DNA of 64,000 nt. Origin: Heliopora coerulea. Its lineage: Eukaryota > Cnidaria > Anthozoa > Scleralcyonacea > Helioporidae. How positions within the stretch are numbered: position 1 is the stretch's first letter; each line of letters opens with the position of its first letter. The notes beneath the pieces are model-generated. The model worked only from the letters and a program-made list of their open reading frames with translations. It ran no database searches and was not told where the DNA came from. The stretch covers positions 124,001 to 188,000 of the forward strand of contig JASJOG010000177.1 in NCBI GenBank assembly GCA_030142905.1, given 5' to 3'. This document shows positions 10,901 through 22,300 of this stretch, in pieces. A program made the position numbers and the translations under genes.

Positions 10901-11650
10901 GTAAGCCAAACTACTACGCGTTTGTTCCTTGTGGTCATAGGTGTTCTGAGGCAACAGTGAGGTAAATAATTAACAATCATTTAGGGAGGGTGTCGCTTAA
11001 AATTTCGAAAACTTGCGTGTTGGGTGCATGGGAAATACCCGATTGTTCTCCCGTCTTGATTTGTGGACTAGTTCACATAGGATTAACCGCAAAGTGTTAT
11101 TGGACAAAAGTGCTAATAATGTTTGTTTATCAAACTTGGGTTTAACGGTTATAAAATGTAGATTCAACGCCAGGACCCGATGGTCACTGAAATTCTGTTC
11201 TTCCCTCTTTTATAGAAATATTTTTGTATTTATCCTTGAAGTCTGAAATTTGTCAGGCTTGGTGGTTATATTTAGACACTTTTATAAAAGAAGAATTTGC
11301 TTTAACGCCTTAGCTCCCACATCGTTCGACGGCGCGAGTTAATGTATAGAAATTTGATGTAGAAGTAGATCTCAACAGACTTTCAAAAGAATTTTAAATT
11401 GATCGAATAAATTAGAATTTATGTACAAAACCATGCGATCTAAAGGGTTAGAAGTCATGTGAATTTCCTTGGATCATGCTGCGAATTTCCGAGAACTGTT
11501 TTGGTGGCAGTAGTTCTATTGCTTCTTAGGTTCTGGGCTCAAGTTCCGTTACCTCATGGGTGCCACGCCTTTCGTGCGGCTTGTCCTTTCTGTGGTACCC
11601 CCCTGGAAGACGAGGATGAGTTTGTTAAATTAATTTTCTCAACAGTGTGA
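7933..11650 (+). CDS. PELI: Pellino-type E3 ubiquitin ligase, C-terminal exons
   Basis: Six exons, 7933-8127, 8384-8482, 9680-9793, 10341-10454, 10867-10961 and 11530-11650, have GT/AG ends and consistent phases, giving about 245 residues. Exons 1-2 encode the end of the FHA-type domain: MDGLTTNGVLIMHP, IWREVSIAADVYGLR, DGTLIDLCGAILLWRS. Exon 3 has KPQCPVGLMTLEFPS. Exons 4-6 hold the RING-like cysteine/histidine domain: CGHVHGYHTW, CCPVCRQ, FVPCGHRCSE, AACPFCGTPL, ending VKLIFSTV. Pellino proteins ubiquitinate IRAK and related kinases in Toll/IL-1 signalling (family knowledge). About 180 N-terminal residues, including the start codon, were not found upstream. The join CPVCRQ to LGLEAALW lacks about eight residues (a GPYV-like segment) present in insect and vertebrate Pellino, so a micro-exon may be missing. 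Confidence 0.92.
8138..8165 (+). mobile_element. hAT-like terminus fragment
   Basis: CCGTGGCGGACCCAGGATTT, ten bases after the donor of the first Pellino exon, resembles the CAGTGGCGGATCCAGGAT terminus of a widespread hAT family. No partner terminus or target duplication was found, so it is probably a scrap. Confidence 0.3.
10535..10800 (+). repeat. Degenerate minisatellite in a Pellino intron
   Basis: About a dozen units of roughly 20 bp, close to GGGAACTCCTGACTGGGTG, are repeated with many substitutions and small length changes. The array lies between the two exons of the RING-like region. Its last unit blends into the LINE-derived fragment that starts at 10774. Confidence 0.8.
10774..10833 (-). 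mobile_element. LINE 3' fragment shared with 13532-13581
   Basis: Forty bases at 10774-10813 are identical to 13532-13571 inside the non-LTR element. The next ten bases, CCCGTGATTA, also recur, after a 10-base insertion here. In the LINE this segment follows the reverse transcriptase and falls where the reading frame carries two stops. Confidence 0.7.
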
Positions 11651-13253
11651 TAGCATTAAAAGTGAGGAGCTGGAGAGGGGAATTCATAAAATGGTTCAAT
11701 GATGTAGATAGAATAAATAATTGTCCATAAAACCTTGTGAAAGGTATAATTCACGCGATACATTGTGGAGGTGCCGGAAGTGGGGACTGGTGTGTACTGG
11801 TGAATGTACTGGGACGAGAGTCGAGGTAACCCATTCAAGAATGCGTTGAGGAGACCTTCACTTGATGCCAAGAACGACCCACTGCGCTCAACTTTTGGCA
11901 AGAAAGCAAAAGATATAATCTTAGATTGTTATCGTCATTATTTGCTCGAATTCTTGTGAAAATCATCGCAGTTAGTTCTTTACGTTTTCGAAACAGAGTA
12001 TAATTTTTTTTCGCACTTCAAAGCAATTCAGATTTTGCTCATTTGTACGGAGAACAAAAAATTATAGCGTCTGCCATACTTTAAATGTGCAGAAAATGTC
12101 GGAAAGGAATAACAGTTAAGTAAGAGAAGAAATGTTTATTTTGGTGCGTCTTGCTGCGAAGTCGTTTTTGACACGATAGAGTATAGGAATGACACGTATA
12201 TTAAGTTCACCAAAATGTAATTTCTCCGTAAATTAGATCACACATTTTTCCAGTGCTGTGTTCTGTAAGAATTTGATTAACTGTTTCCCAGCGGCATAAG
12301 GCTTCTATTATATTACAAGTTTGTTTTTTTTTTCAACTCAAACCCAATATTAAACTAGGAACGTACCATTGAGTGGTATGCACTTGTTTGAACAGCGGTA
12401 TATACTGTTTTTAGGGGAATCCTGGACATTTCGCATTCTCCGACCCCTGAGATAACGTTTTTGACCTTTTGCTCAGCTGGCCCGATATATTACATATCAA
12501 AGCAGATCTAAGATGGTGGCAATTTCTTTCTATATAACCTTCACCTAGTGGCTCGTATTTTTTACTCCTTTCTCCAGCCTGGCAACATCGCTCGTGTGCG
12601 GATGTCAGCATCCAAGCACTGAAAATCATTAGTCATATCTTTAATGACTTTCGCTATGGGTGAGAAATATGTAGTGCGACAGGTTTTGGTATTTTAAACT
12701 GGTGTGTCTCCAGCCACGAGTGCACTAGTTATAGTAATACATCGTGTGTACTCGAATAAGCGCCGCGGCGCTTATTAAATCTTACGACTTTTTGATGCTG
12801 CGCTTATTTTGGTTGCACAAGGTGCAGTTTGCGTTTTCTACGAGCACCGTCTACTAAAATGTATCATCTCGAGTTGACAAGTGTAGTCGCGCAATTATAT
12901 TCATCGACAGACCGCATCATTTCTCTCTGCGTGCGACCGCCGTGTGAAAAGTGACGGAATCTGGGAATGAGAGTGGGGCACAGTTACTTTGCGCGTTAAT
13001 GTAAATAAGGCCGTTTTAATCCGAAATATTACTTAATAAAATATAATTTATATAAAAATAGTGAGTATAAGTAATCAATGTGAACGTAATATAAGGTCTG
13101 GTGGAATCATATGAGATGACTGATGTCAAGTGCTTCAACAAACCAGAGCATTTGGCTGATAATTTTTAAGTTATGCTACTGCATATAGTCACCCAAAGTT
13201 GCCAATCGAGGAAATTTTGGTGTCCAATCGAGGAAACGAGATTTCGCAGCGCA
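11651..13253. other. Intergenic region between Pellino and the LINE
   Basis: It follows the Pellino stop codon and runs to the A/T tail of the minus-strand LINE. The ORFs 11656-11901 and 12411-12629 show no family motif and no splice-consistent extension. I see no RNA gene, no long repeat and no promoter that I would call. Confidence 0.5.
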
Positions 13254-13462
13254 TTTTATTTATTTATTTATTTAAACATCTTTAGACACGGTAACCTGAT
13301 CATCCAACAAGGGGTTGCTTTTCATAGGGCCGTGTAGTAAAATACGTAATAATTAAGAGAATATATTTACAATTAAAATGGAATATCTACAGCTAAAACA
13401 CTATGTACAAGAATAAAAATGGTAAAAGTTAGAGATCTTGACTATTAAAATAAGATGTGTAA

Positions 13463-14955
13463 TTAATTGTCTTGAGAGAAAGAGTTCCAGATCATGGCAC
13501 CTCGATACCCGAGAGTTCTTTTCATGGCAAACATGGTAAACTTCCTGGCTAGTTACTATTTACGGGAGTCTCCCGTGATTACACGAGCTGCTTTGTTCTG
13601 AAGCTTTTGCAACCGTGTTTTTAGGTCGTTGGCACAGTTGTCCCATACGAGGGAACAATAATCCAAATGAGGTAGCACTAAAGTCTTATATAACCTTTCC
13701 AAACATTCTTTACTAATTACATCCTTTACTCTTCGTAAAACACCTATTCCTTTGGAGACTTTTTGCAAACATGTTCAATATGCGTTTTCCATGATATATT
13801 CTCATCAATGAATACACCTAGTATTTTGGTGTTGCCTACACGATTGATAACTTGATTGTTTATAGAAACACGAGGGTCGGTTTCAATGTGTGATATTCTT
13901 TGCTTAGATCCAATAATCATATATTCGGTCTTGCTAAGATTCAATGATAATCTATTTGCTAGCAACCAGGAATGCATGTTATTTATTTCTCTATTTAATT
14001 TCTCTTCAATTTCTTGGGAAGAGGTGCCAGTTACAGTAAAATTAGCATCATCAGCAAATAAACTAAGGGTGGAATTGCTTAGGCAGTTAGGTAGATCATT
14101 TATATAAATTAGAAATAACAAAGGACCGAGATTTGACCCTTGTGGAACTCCAATTGTTACATTCTCCATAGAAGACAGGGTTTTACTGACCATACAAACT
14201 TGACCACGATTACTCAGATACGAGATGAACCATTGTATTGCGACACCTCTAACTCCATATAACTCCAATTTTTTTATTAGTATATTGGAGGCTACGGTGT
14301 CAAATGCCTTTTTTAAATCAAGAAACGTAACACCATTTATAAGACCACGATCAATATTAACCAACCAAGTATCGATTGTATTCAATAAAGATGTGGCAGT
14401 AGAGTGGCCTCTACGAAATCAAGACTGGCAACGTGTAAGAACATTATTTTGAGTTAGATATGTGTCGAGTTGCTCATACACCAGCTTCTCAAATAATTTA
14501 GAAACGACTGACAAAACAGATATCGCTCGATAGTTGGTACAATCTTCTTTATCTTCAAATTTACAGATTGGGGAGATTCAGGCCTGTTTCCAATCATCAG
14601 GAAAGATACCCCGACATAGAGAAAGATTAAAAATATTGGTTAAGTAAGGAACTATAACGACCGAAGAATCTTTCAGCAATCTTGCAGGTATTTTATCTAG
14701 ACCTGCAGCCTTACTTGGTTTCATTTCATTAATAACTTTTGAGAAAAGATTTTCAGTGAAAGTTGAAAATTTAAACTCGTTCTGAACTGGTATCATATAA
14801 TCAGAAAATTCTCTATCAGTTTCATCTAGATTAGAAGAAAGGTTCTCTCCCATGTTACTAAAATGTGTGTTTAAAGTTTCCGCGATTTGATCCTCCTGTG
14901 TAAATGTAGTATTGTCGTCTTGATTGAAGATATTAAAGTAGTGTTTGAGCAGCAA
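13463..14955 (-). pseudogene. LINE reverse transcriptase
   Basis: The pieces run from about 14955 down to 13463. Motifs in order: PSKAAGLDKIPARLLKDS (finger), GVTFLDLKKAFDTV with the first catalytic Asp, IGVPQGSNLGPLLFLIYIND, LSLFADDANFTV with the catalytic Asp pair, and the thumb/3' segment LGVFIDENISWKTHIEHV. The C-terminal tail GYRGAMIWNSF is in the same frame as the RT end but separated from it by two stops. Frameshifts lie near 14580-14385 and 13768-13744, so no full-length protein can be made. Confidence 0.88.
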
Positions 14956-16122
14956 CCACGACGCCCAAGAATCATGTTAATGTTCTTCCACATTTCCTTT
15001 GGATTAATTCTATTTCGGTCAATAGTTTGCAAACAGAATTTCTTTTTTGCAGATCTAATTAAATTATTGACACGATTTCTTTGTTTCTTATATGTTGTAT
15101 ATTGGTTGTCGCATTTAGAGGCAACAGCCCTCCTTTTTAAATAGTCACGATGGTTCATCTCCCATTTTATGCTTGAAGTCATCCACGGAGCATATTCGCT
15201 TCTCACCTTGCGCATTTTTAAAGGAGCGTGCATCTCGGAGATCAAAGTAAAGATGCACTTAAAAATATCCCATAATTTATTAGGATCGTCGGATTGCCAG
15301 TGATACTTGTTCAGAGCATCAAAAAGATCTCTTCTATACAGATCTTCTCGGTAGTTTTTAAAATTTCTCCTTTCGATCAGCTTTGGGTTTGTCTTCGGGA
15401 CCGCAATTTTAAAACATCCAAAGACGAGACTATGATCACTGATCCCAATGTTTAACACTCCAGAAGTTAATAGTTTTTCTGGCCTATTTGTTGCCAGGAT
15501 GTCAATTAAAGACTCAGAACAATTTGTTACTCTTGTAGGATCAGTGATCATTTGCTCAAGTTGATAGAAATTTAAAATTTCAATTAATCTGTTTGTATGA
15601 GCATGACTAGCATTTGATAATAAATCACAGTTTAAATCTCCGGCGAGAATTATTTCTTTGTTTTCATTATCTAAATCATTTAGAAAACCTTCAAAGTTGT
15701 TCATAAATTCGGATCCAGAATTCGGGGGTCGGGAATTGAGACAATTTGTACAGGTTTTGATTTTGGTTTTACAATTTCAATACATACAGCTTCAAGCTCA
15801 TCAGACACCAAATCCCCATTTCTTGATCTGTCTTTCCTAAATAATTGATATCCAGGAATATTGATCTCACCTTCATCTATTGTATAATCTAGTCTGGTTT
15901 CATGCTAAATACGTCGACTGGATTATCAGTGATAAGAAATTTAAATTCGTCGATATGTTTATGCAAGGAGGCGATATTAAGATGAGCAAGTTTAAATCCC
16001 CTTAAGTTATTTAATGTGTTCATAGTGACCGAGCTACTATCTGAATGATTATTAGTGGACTCCCTGTCATGATTTATAAACTGGGTGGATTTATCTGGTG
16101 AAATTTCAACACCACTGGTCAA
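14871..16122 (-). pseudogene. LINE apurinic-type endonuclease
   Basis: The N-terminal part (16122-15889) has LRGFKLAHLNIASLHKHIDE, the usual endonuclease opening. The second part (15704-14871) has IILAGDLNCDLL, ending with a GDxN box, and the ISDHSLVFG segment, which holds a catalytic Asp-His. A frameshift or deletion between about 15900 and 15700 separates them. The endonuclease nicks target DNA to prime reverse transcription (family knowledge). Confidence 0.82.
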
Positions 16123-16391
16123 CCCAAATATACGTCACTATAAAAGACAACGATTTAACCGGTTATGTTTTTAAATCAACGCTGCTCGTCCTTCAAACAA
16201 TCGGGGCCCTGATTGGTTACCTCTAAGTCCACTAGTCTCAGACCTCCTGTACTACGTTCTCACACTTTGTTTAACGTCCCTGATTCACATGCAAAGTTTT
16301 ACAAAGTAACTGGCCTCAGTAAGACAGTGTCACTATGTTAGAATCAGGATAATATTAAAATTAAAGAAAAGGAACAACACTTCGCACTCAC

Positions 16392-19300
16392 CAGGACAAG
16401 AATCTCCACTGGAAGGCGTTCTTAGAATGAGATCTTTCGACTGAAATGGCTCTTCACCTGCTTGCATAAAAACGTGCCAGAAAGTTATCGATTTGCACAT
16501 GTGTAAAGAAGATCGTGACATTCACAAGTAAAATAAATATTTGTTACAAGACTTCCCTTCCTGTCTGCGCGGCTATAAGCTATACCAGGAAAGCAATGGG
16601 GTTTCCAGAGGGGAGGAGCAATCGATAAATGTGACGCTAGGAATCGTCAGTGATTTTAATACCACAAAAGCCTTCGCAAACGCAACACTGTTTTGCATGC
16701 AAGAAGCGCGGCAAGCAAAACTCGCCAAAATCCAGATTCAGGTTCCTTTCCGAATTTTTTTTGAATGTTGTTTACGCTAATAGCGCGGGGGTGGTGGCTC
16801 ATTTTCGCTTGAGTTGCTTCTCCAGTGTTCACATTGTATGCCCATTCGTTCATGGCACATTTATCCAATACATGTTAAAACTTACCCAGATTTGCGAGAG
16901 GATCTGCAACTCCAAGATCATAAAAATATTGCAGAATTTACCAATCATTTTCGCAAGTAAGGTGAAGTTACCACTGGTGTTCGCGGTTAGTAGTGGTTGA
17001 GGATTGTTGACCATACGATCATACGTCCACCACAATCATTGCAAATGGAGCGAAATTTTTGGCGAGCTAAATTTGCTCGTGATTGGTTAATCGCTCATTG
17101 TTTGCGGTAGAATGACGATCATGTGGAAAACAGTTACACGACTAAAAGTGTTTAAAACTGCCGTTACGCAAGTCACGAAGCGAGATAAATATAGATAGGA
17201 CCACACTTGAAAAGAAAAGATACTTTGCGAAGTACAAACAAACATATAAATATAAATATATTTTTATATATTCAGGCATAGGTAGAGGCACAGGTAGGCA
17301 TGCGTCTTTTTACATGTGTATATATTACTGTTTGTATTTTAGGGGTACAATTATATGTATATAAATGCCTTTATTTGCCAGCGAATCTAAAGGTGATGGT
17401 TGTCTTATAGAGTATATCTCGTAACAAGTGGGAGAATAAATTCGGGTTGCTGTGTTAAATCCAGACTGATTAATGGGATGTGTGGCGAAACGTCAGAGAA
17501 ATGTTTACTTAACGATACGTCGTTTTTGCAGAACGCGCTTGTGACATTTGTGCCCAACCTTACCTTAGGTGTGTTTTCTCCTGATGAACTTTGGGATGAG
17601 GAATTTCCCGCACGAATCGTCGGTTCGTTAGCAAAAACTGCCTGAGCAATCTAGAAGGCAATATAACGTGAGTACAGGATAAAATCATCAGTGATGAGGA
17701 AATTCTCGAGAAGGGCGAAAACCAGAAAGCAAGGCCGTGAGGTCATTACATACGGTGGTAGATGGTAATGGCAGTTTACGAAATTGGATCACGGGACATT
17801 TTGCAAAAATATTTGTAGCCATGATTTCTCTCGTTTACTTTGTCATGAAGTGAATGGTTTGTATGTATTTTGAGTATAAAAATAATATTAGCAGTGATAG
17901 AAACTTACACAGGTAAGTTTACATTTTTTTTCTCTTTGAAATTTACCTGTTTACGTTTCCATCACAAACTTTAGCGATACATACAAGAATGTTAGCAGGA
18001 ACATATCAATTGGAAAGTACGGCTAGGAAATAATGGGTACCTTTTCTGCTAAAATATTCCGAACTGATGTAGGGTTCTTCTTGAGAGACGACGCAAAACC
18101 AGATCGCTTAGGGGTTGAGTAATCACCCACAAAATCTCCTTGAGTAACAGCAGGGAACTACATTAAAAAGATGGCAAATGTAAATAAGAGTAAGTTTTAG
18201 ATGCTTCAAAACAAGCAAATAAAACCGTTCAGAGTATTTACGTAAATATCATATACAAGGAGTGTTTCATCAGATACTCAAGCACCGAGAAGCGAGTTAA
18301 AAACGAGGCGATAACAGAGCTTTTAAAGTCTGTTTTACATATTTAGTCTGTTTGCATTCTCAGGAACGGTACCAGCCAGTCCTAAGAGTCTCGAAAGTTT
18401 AGTACTTGCCATCAGGCATAACTATTTCACACCTACATTTTCAAGTCTGTTCACCGAGGAGTCATTTCCTGGAATTGATTTCATCACTTTTCCCAACTCT
18501 TAGACTATCCATTCCTGAAATCGCGGTGGGCGAGTTTATCTTGGCAACTTCAATGCGATTTCTTGTTTTTTTTCTTCGATTTTTTACTAGTCGATAACGA
18601 TTTCCGTTTAACAACAGCTGTCGATCTTCCGGATAAACCATCAAGGGTTTGGCTCAATCGTCTAGAAATAGGTTTGGGGATTTTCGAATGGAAGGGTTTA
18701 GGGGCTTCACTTCCTTCAACAGATTTGGAAAATCAAATACGCCAAGTTTAAGGGGTTGTTTCATTTACTTGTAGAGCTGAAAGGAGGATAAATATAAAGA
18801 CAATTCCAAAGAAAAAAATACTTTCCAAGTTTGGTTAATGGACGTTTAACCCTAACCTTAACAATGACCCTAACATCAAGTCTCAGCTTAACCATCCCCT
18901 CAACTGGCATTCTTTTAACCTTTTGAGACTGCTGTTAGCTCAGGGTTCACGTCATCAAATGATTCTGCCCTGAATACACTCGTGTGAAAAAACGCATTAA
19001 ATGCGAAACGCGTTCAGGTGCATGAATACTGAGGTTGGACGCAGAATCGTGGCTAACTTAATCTGCTAAGGTCAAAGCTTCCCTCCATGACAAATTAATA
19101 CTGCTCAAAAACATCAATGAACAGTAGTATTAATATTACTTACACGTTAATTCATGCCAATATTTCTCTGCTGTATGTTTTATGGTAGCCACACATGTAA
19201 AGTACGTACCTTTCGCTGATATGTTTACCATCAAACTTTGTTTTATCTGAAGAAATCGAAAGAAGTTATTAAATTTACTTGGATATTATTAAAATGACAG

Positions 19301-22300
19301 CAAAAGGTATACATCTACAAATAGTTCACACCAAAACTGAAGCAATCTTACGACTCGCCCACTAAGGGATCAATACATCGTGAAGCCTCTGGTGAGTTAA
19401 TGATATACATCGCTACGAAAAATCGTATTCGACAATCAAGTACTGTAAATAGACTTTTAAAGTCCCCAACACAGATGCATATATACGATGGACTTGAGTG
19501 TATAATATTTTTCAAAAGTTACATTTTCCGTCAATCGTAGTACACTGTTCGAGCTTCAAATTCCGTATTACCAAACTGTTGGCTGTCTTTGATCACCATT
19601 TCTGGAACACTCGTTGTCAAATTTTCCACGACGTCAGGTGTATCTGTGGCAAAAGGGAAAAAAATTGTTTCGTCTAATTTATTTTACATGACTTCATTTC
19701 AGATCATTTTGTTTCACTCCATGTCATTTCATTTTGGCTGGACATTCTTGATCACAAGCAAGGAAGACTTGCTTAGAACTAAAAGTTCTTCTCCAGTTGC
19801 TAATGTGTTAAGCCTGGTTTCCAAATCATCGCCACGATCGCTGAGATCGTTGTGATCGCTCAAAAAATTTAGCTCAGCGACCGAAGAGATCATACTGAAA
19901 CCGTGAACTCAGAGTTTGGAGCGATCGCCGGGATTGAAAATTTTCTATCTCAGCGATAGTAATCGGCGAGATCATATTTTCCATGGTTTCCATTTCGGTG
20001 AGTTCATTTTTTTGAGCAATCACAACGATCGTAGTGATTATATGCAAACCACGCTATTTATGTGTAAGTAGAAAGTTAAAGAAATGTCATATATGTCATA
20101 AAAACCAGCAAATGGCGAGATAAAGACTTTGCTTATCACCTGTGTCATATGGGGTCTTCCTGAGCGAATTTTCTGGTATTACACCAGCATTACTAAAAGG
20201 TTTATCAGTGGCCGCAAACGCTGGAGAAGGCGTGGTAGGCATCAACCCAAGACCAAAGTCCTAACAAAAGAGGAGAGAAAATAAAAGGTCAGTTGTTCAA
20301 AATCTGAATAGTTTATTCGAGAGATAACTTCATGTAAATAAATCAACAGCGCCATGCATGCTTTGAACGAACGAACCGAGGAGCACCATAATGTGTATAA
20401 CTCGAAATTCAGGGGACAAGATTTAATTTCGGTTGTTCTATGCGTGAACAGCGCTGGTCACTCACTGGACAGTTCGAGGACACTTCACGTGTATTAATAC
20501 TGAAAAAGAAACGCGGTGTATCCACGATCAGTTGTTCATACCGTCCGTTCATTAGATTTGAACACTCGCATCTACCTTGGCTCCAGAAGTGTTTTTATTT
20601 TAGTCGGTGAAGTTGGATGACAGTTGAGAAACATCTAGTAGGAAATAGTATGAATCTTGCCTTCATGCTAGATTTAGCAGTTGATTTTAAAGACCGGCTC
20701 AACAAAGATCAACCTATCACATCACAAGTCCGAACCTGGGAATGTGAAGTACAACCAATTAAAACACTACTTGAGGATTACCAAATCAGTAACAGCGAAC
20801 AAATCTTGAACTAGATACAATTCTGTTGGAGGATTTATTTCCAGTCAGAGGTTTTCTTCTCAACGCACGACTCCACCAAGCAAACTACCGAACACTTCTG
20901 TAATTACGACAATTCGCAGCGAGCTGCGAGCCAGGATTGGACACGGATCAGAATAAAAGTCAACAATTCGCAGCTATTCAAAAGATCTATTCTTACAAAT
21001 GATTCCAGAGATGCGATAGGCGAATGAATTCCTTGATTTAGAGTTGCATAGCATTCATCTTTTAGCTTATCGATGGACTTCTTGATTTCAGGTATAACGT
21101 CATTTATGAGAGCAGATCTAGGAAGAGAAATATATATACATAAATTCCTCCTATGCATGGTCAGGTGTTACCACATTTTCTAGCCCAAAAACGACTCGTT
21201 TCTGAACAATGTTAAAGAGGCAAATGACAAACTACTTCGTAACTGCACAACCTTAAGTTCTGAGCGCTATTTAAATGTGCAACATGTCCTCGGAGTTCGT
21301 TCTTTATAAATGGAGCGAATTCTTCAAAACTCTGAATGCCATCTAAAATGAAAAATAAATAAGAAACAATACGAAACTGGATCGTTAAACTTATTACATG
21401 TAGGTCTATCAACCCTCAAAGTTTAGATTTTGGGGAAGGAGGATTGTGTTCATAGGCTTAAAATTTCAGAACAGTCATAACAAGCAAGGAAATTTATAGC
21501 GGATTCCTAGGCACAAAATGCTCGTATTCGTTATCTCAGTCGCACAAGTCAAGTCTTGAATAAAACTGTTAACACGAGAAAGGACTCCAAAACACCGGCC
21601 TTTCTGTCTCCCCTTTAAACTTTGTAAGTAAATTTTGTTTGTAAACGAAATTGTAAATTCAACTAGGAGGGAACGAGAACTAGTGAACTTTAATCGAGGA
21701 CATAGTTCGGTTGATAATCAAACCTTGTCTGATCTTTTCTTTCAATTGATGTAAGGCTATGTTGCATAACTGGATCAAACTAAAGGAACAACAGATTAAA
21801 CAATATGATCACTAAACCAGACTGTGTCAGAAATGTTCAAAAAAATTGCATGGGTTTAGTGTCCGGGTGTAACTATGCAAATAGTTTCTCCTACTCACCT
21901 TAGTAAATTCAGTTTTCCAGCTTCATAGGTATTGCTGATGTTTTTCTAAGAAAAGGCGTTTACAAAAACTATTGTAAAATCGCACGTCTTGTAGTTATAG
22001 GCAAGCGCTGATTGGCTAATACCCCTGAAACTGGATAGTGGCATTGAAACATGAAAAACTTCCCGCCAAACCTTTTCTATTTATGTTGCTAGTCTGTTCT
22101 TATTTTATGAAATCGTACCTATTGGACTTTTGTGTCTAGATATTGTGATCCAAACACTACGGAAGGTGCTCGATATTGTGAAATGCTAAAGAAACTCGCC
22201 GAACAGCCTATCACACCTCTTCCAATTTGTTAGCAACCACATTCATCTCTGTTTTAGTCTTCTCCATGTAATTCAATCTTTACCATAAGAAAATCTAAAT

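Larger units (their letters stand above)
13254..16135 (-). mobile_element. Non-LTR retrotransposon, CR1/L2/Jockey-like, decayed
   Basis: On the minus strand an apurinic-type endonuclease is followed by a reverse transcriptase and a TAAA-rich 3' tail (13254-13275). The order and the FADD catalytic box are those of LINE elements of the CR1/L2/Jockey group; the clade is not settled. Reading frames are broken at several points, no separate ORF1 is recognisable, and the 5' end near 16135 is approximate. It lies between the Pellino gene and the last HAUS6 exon I can place. Confidence 0.88.
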
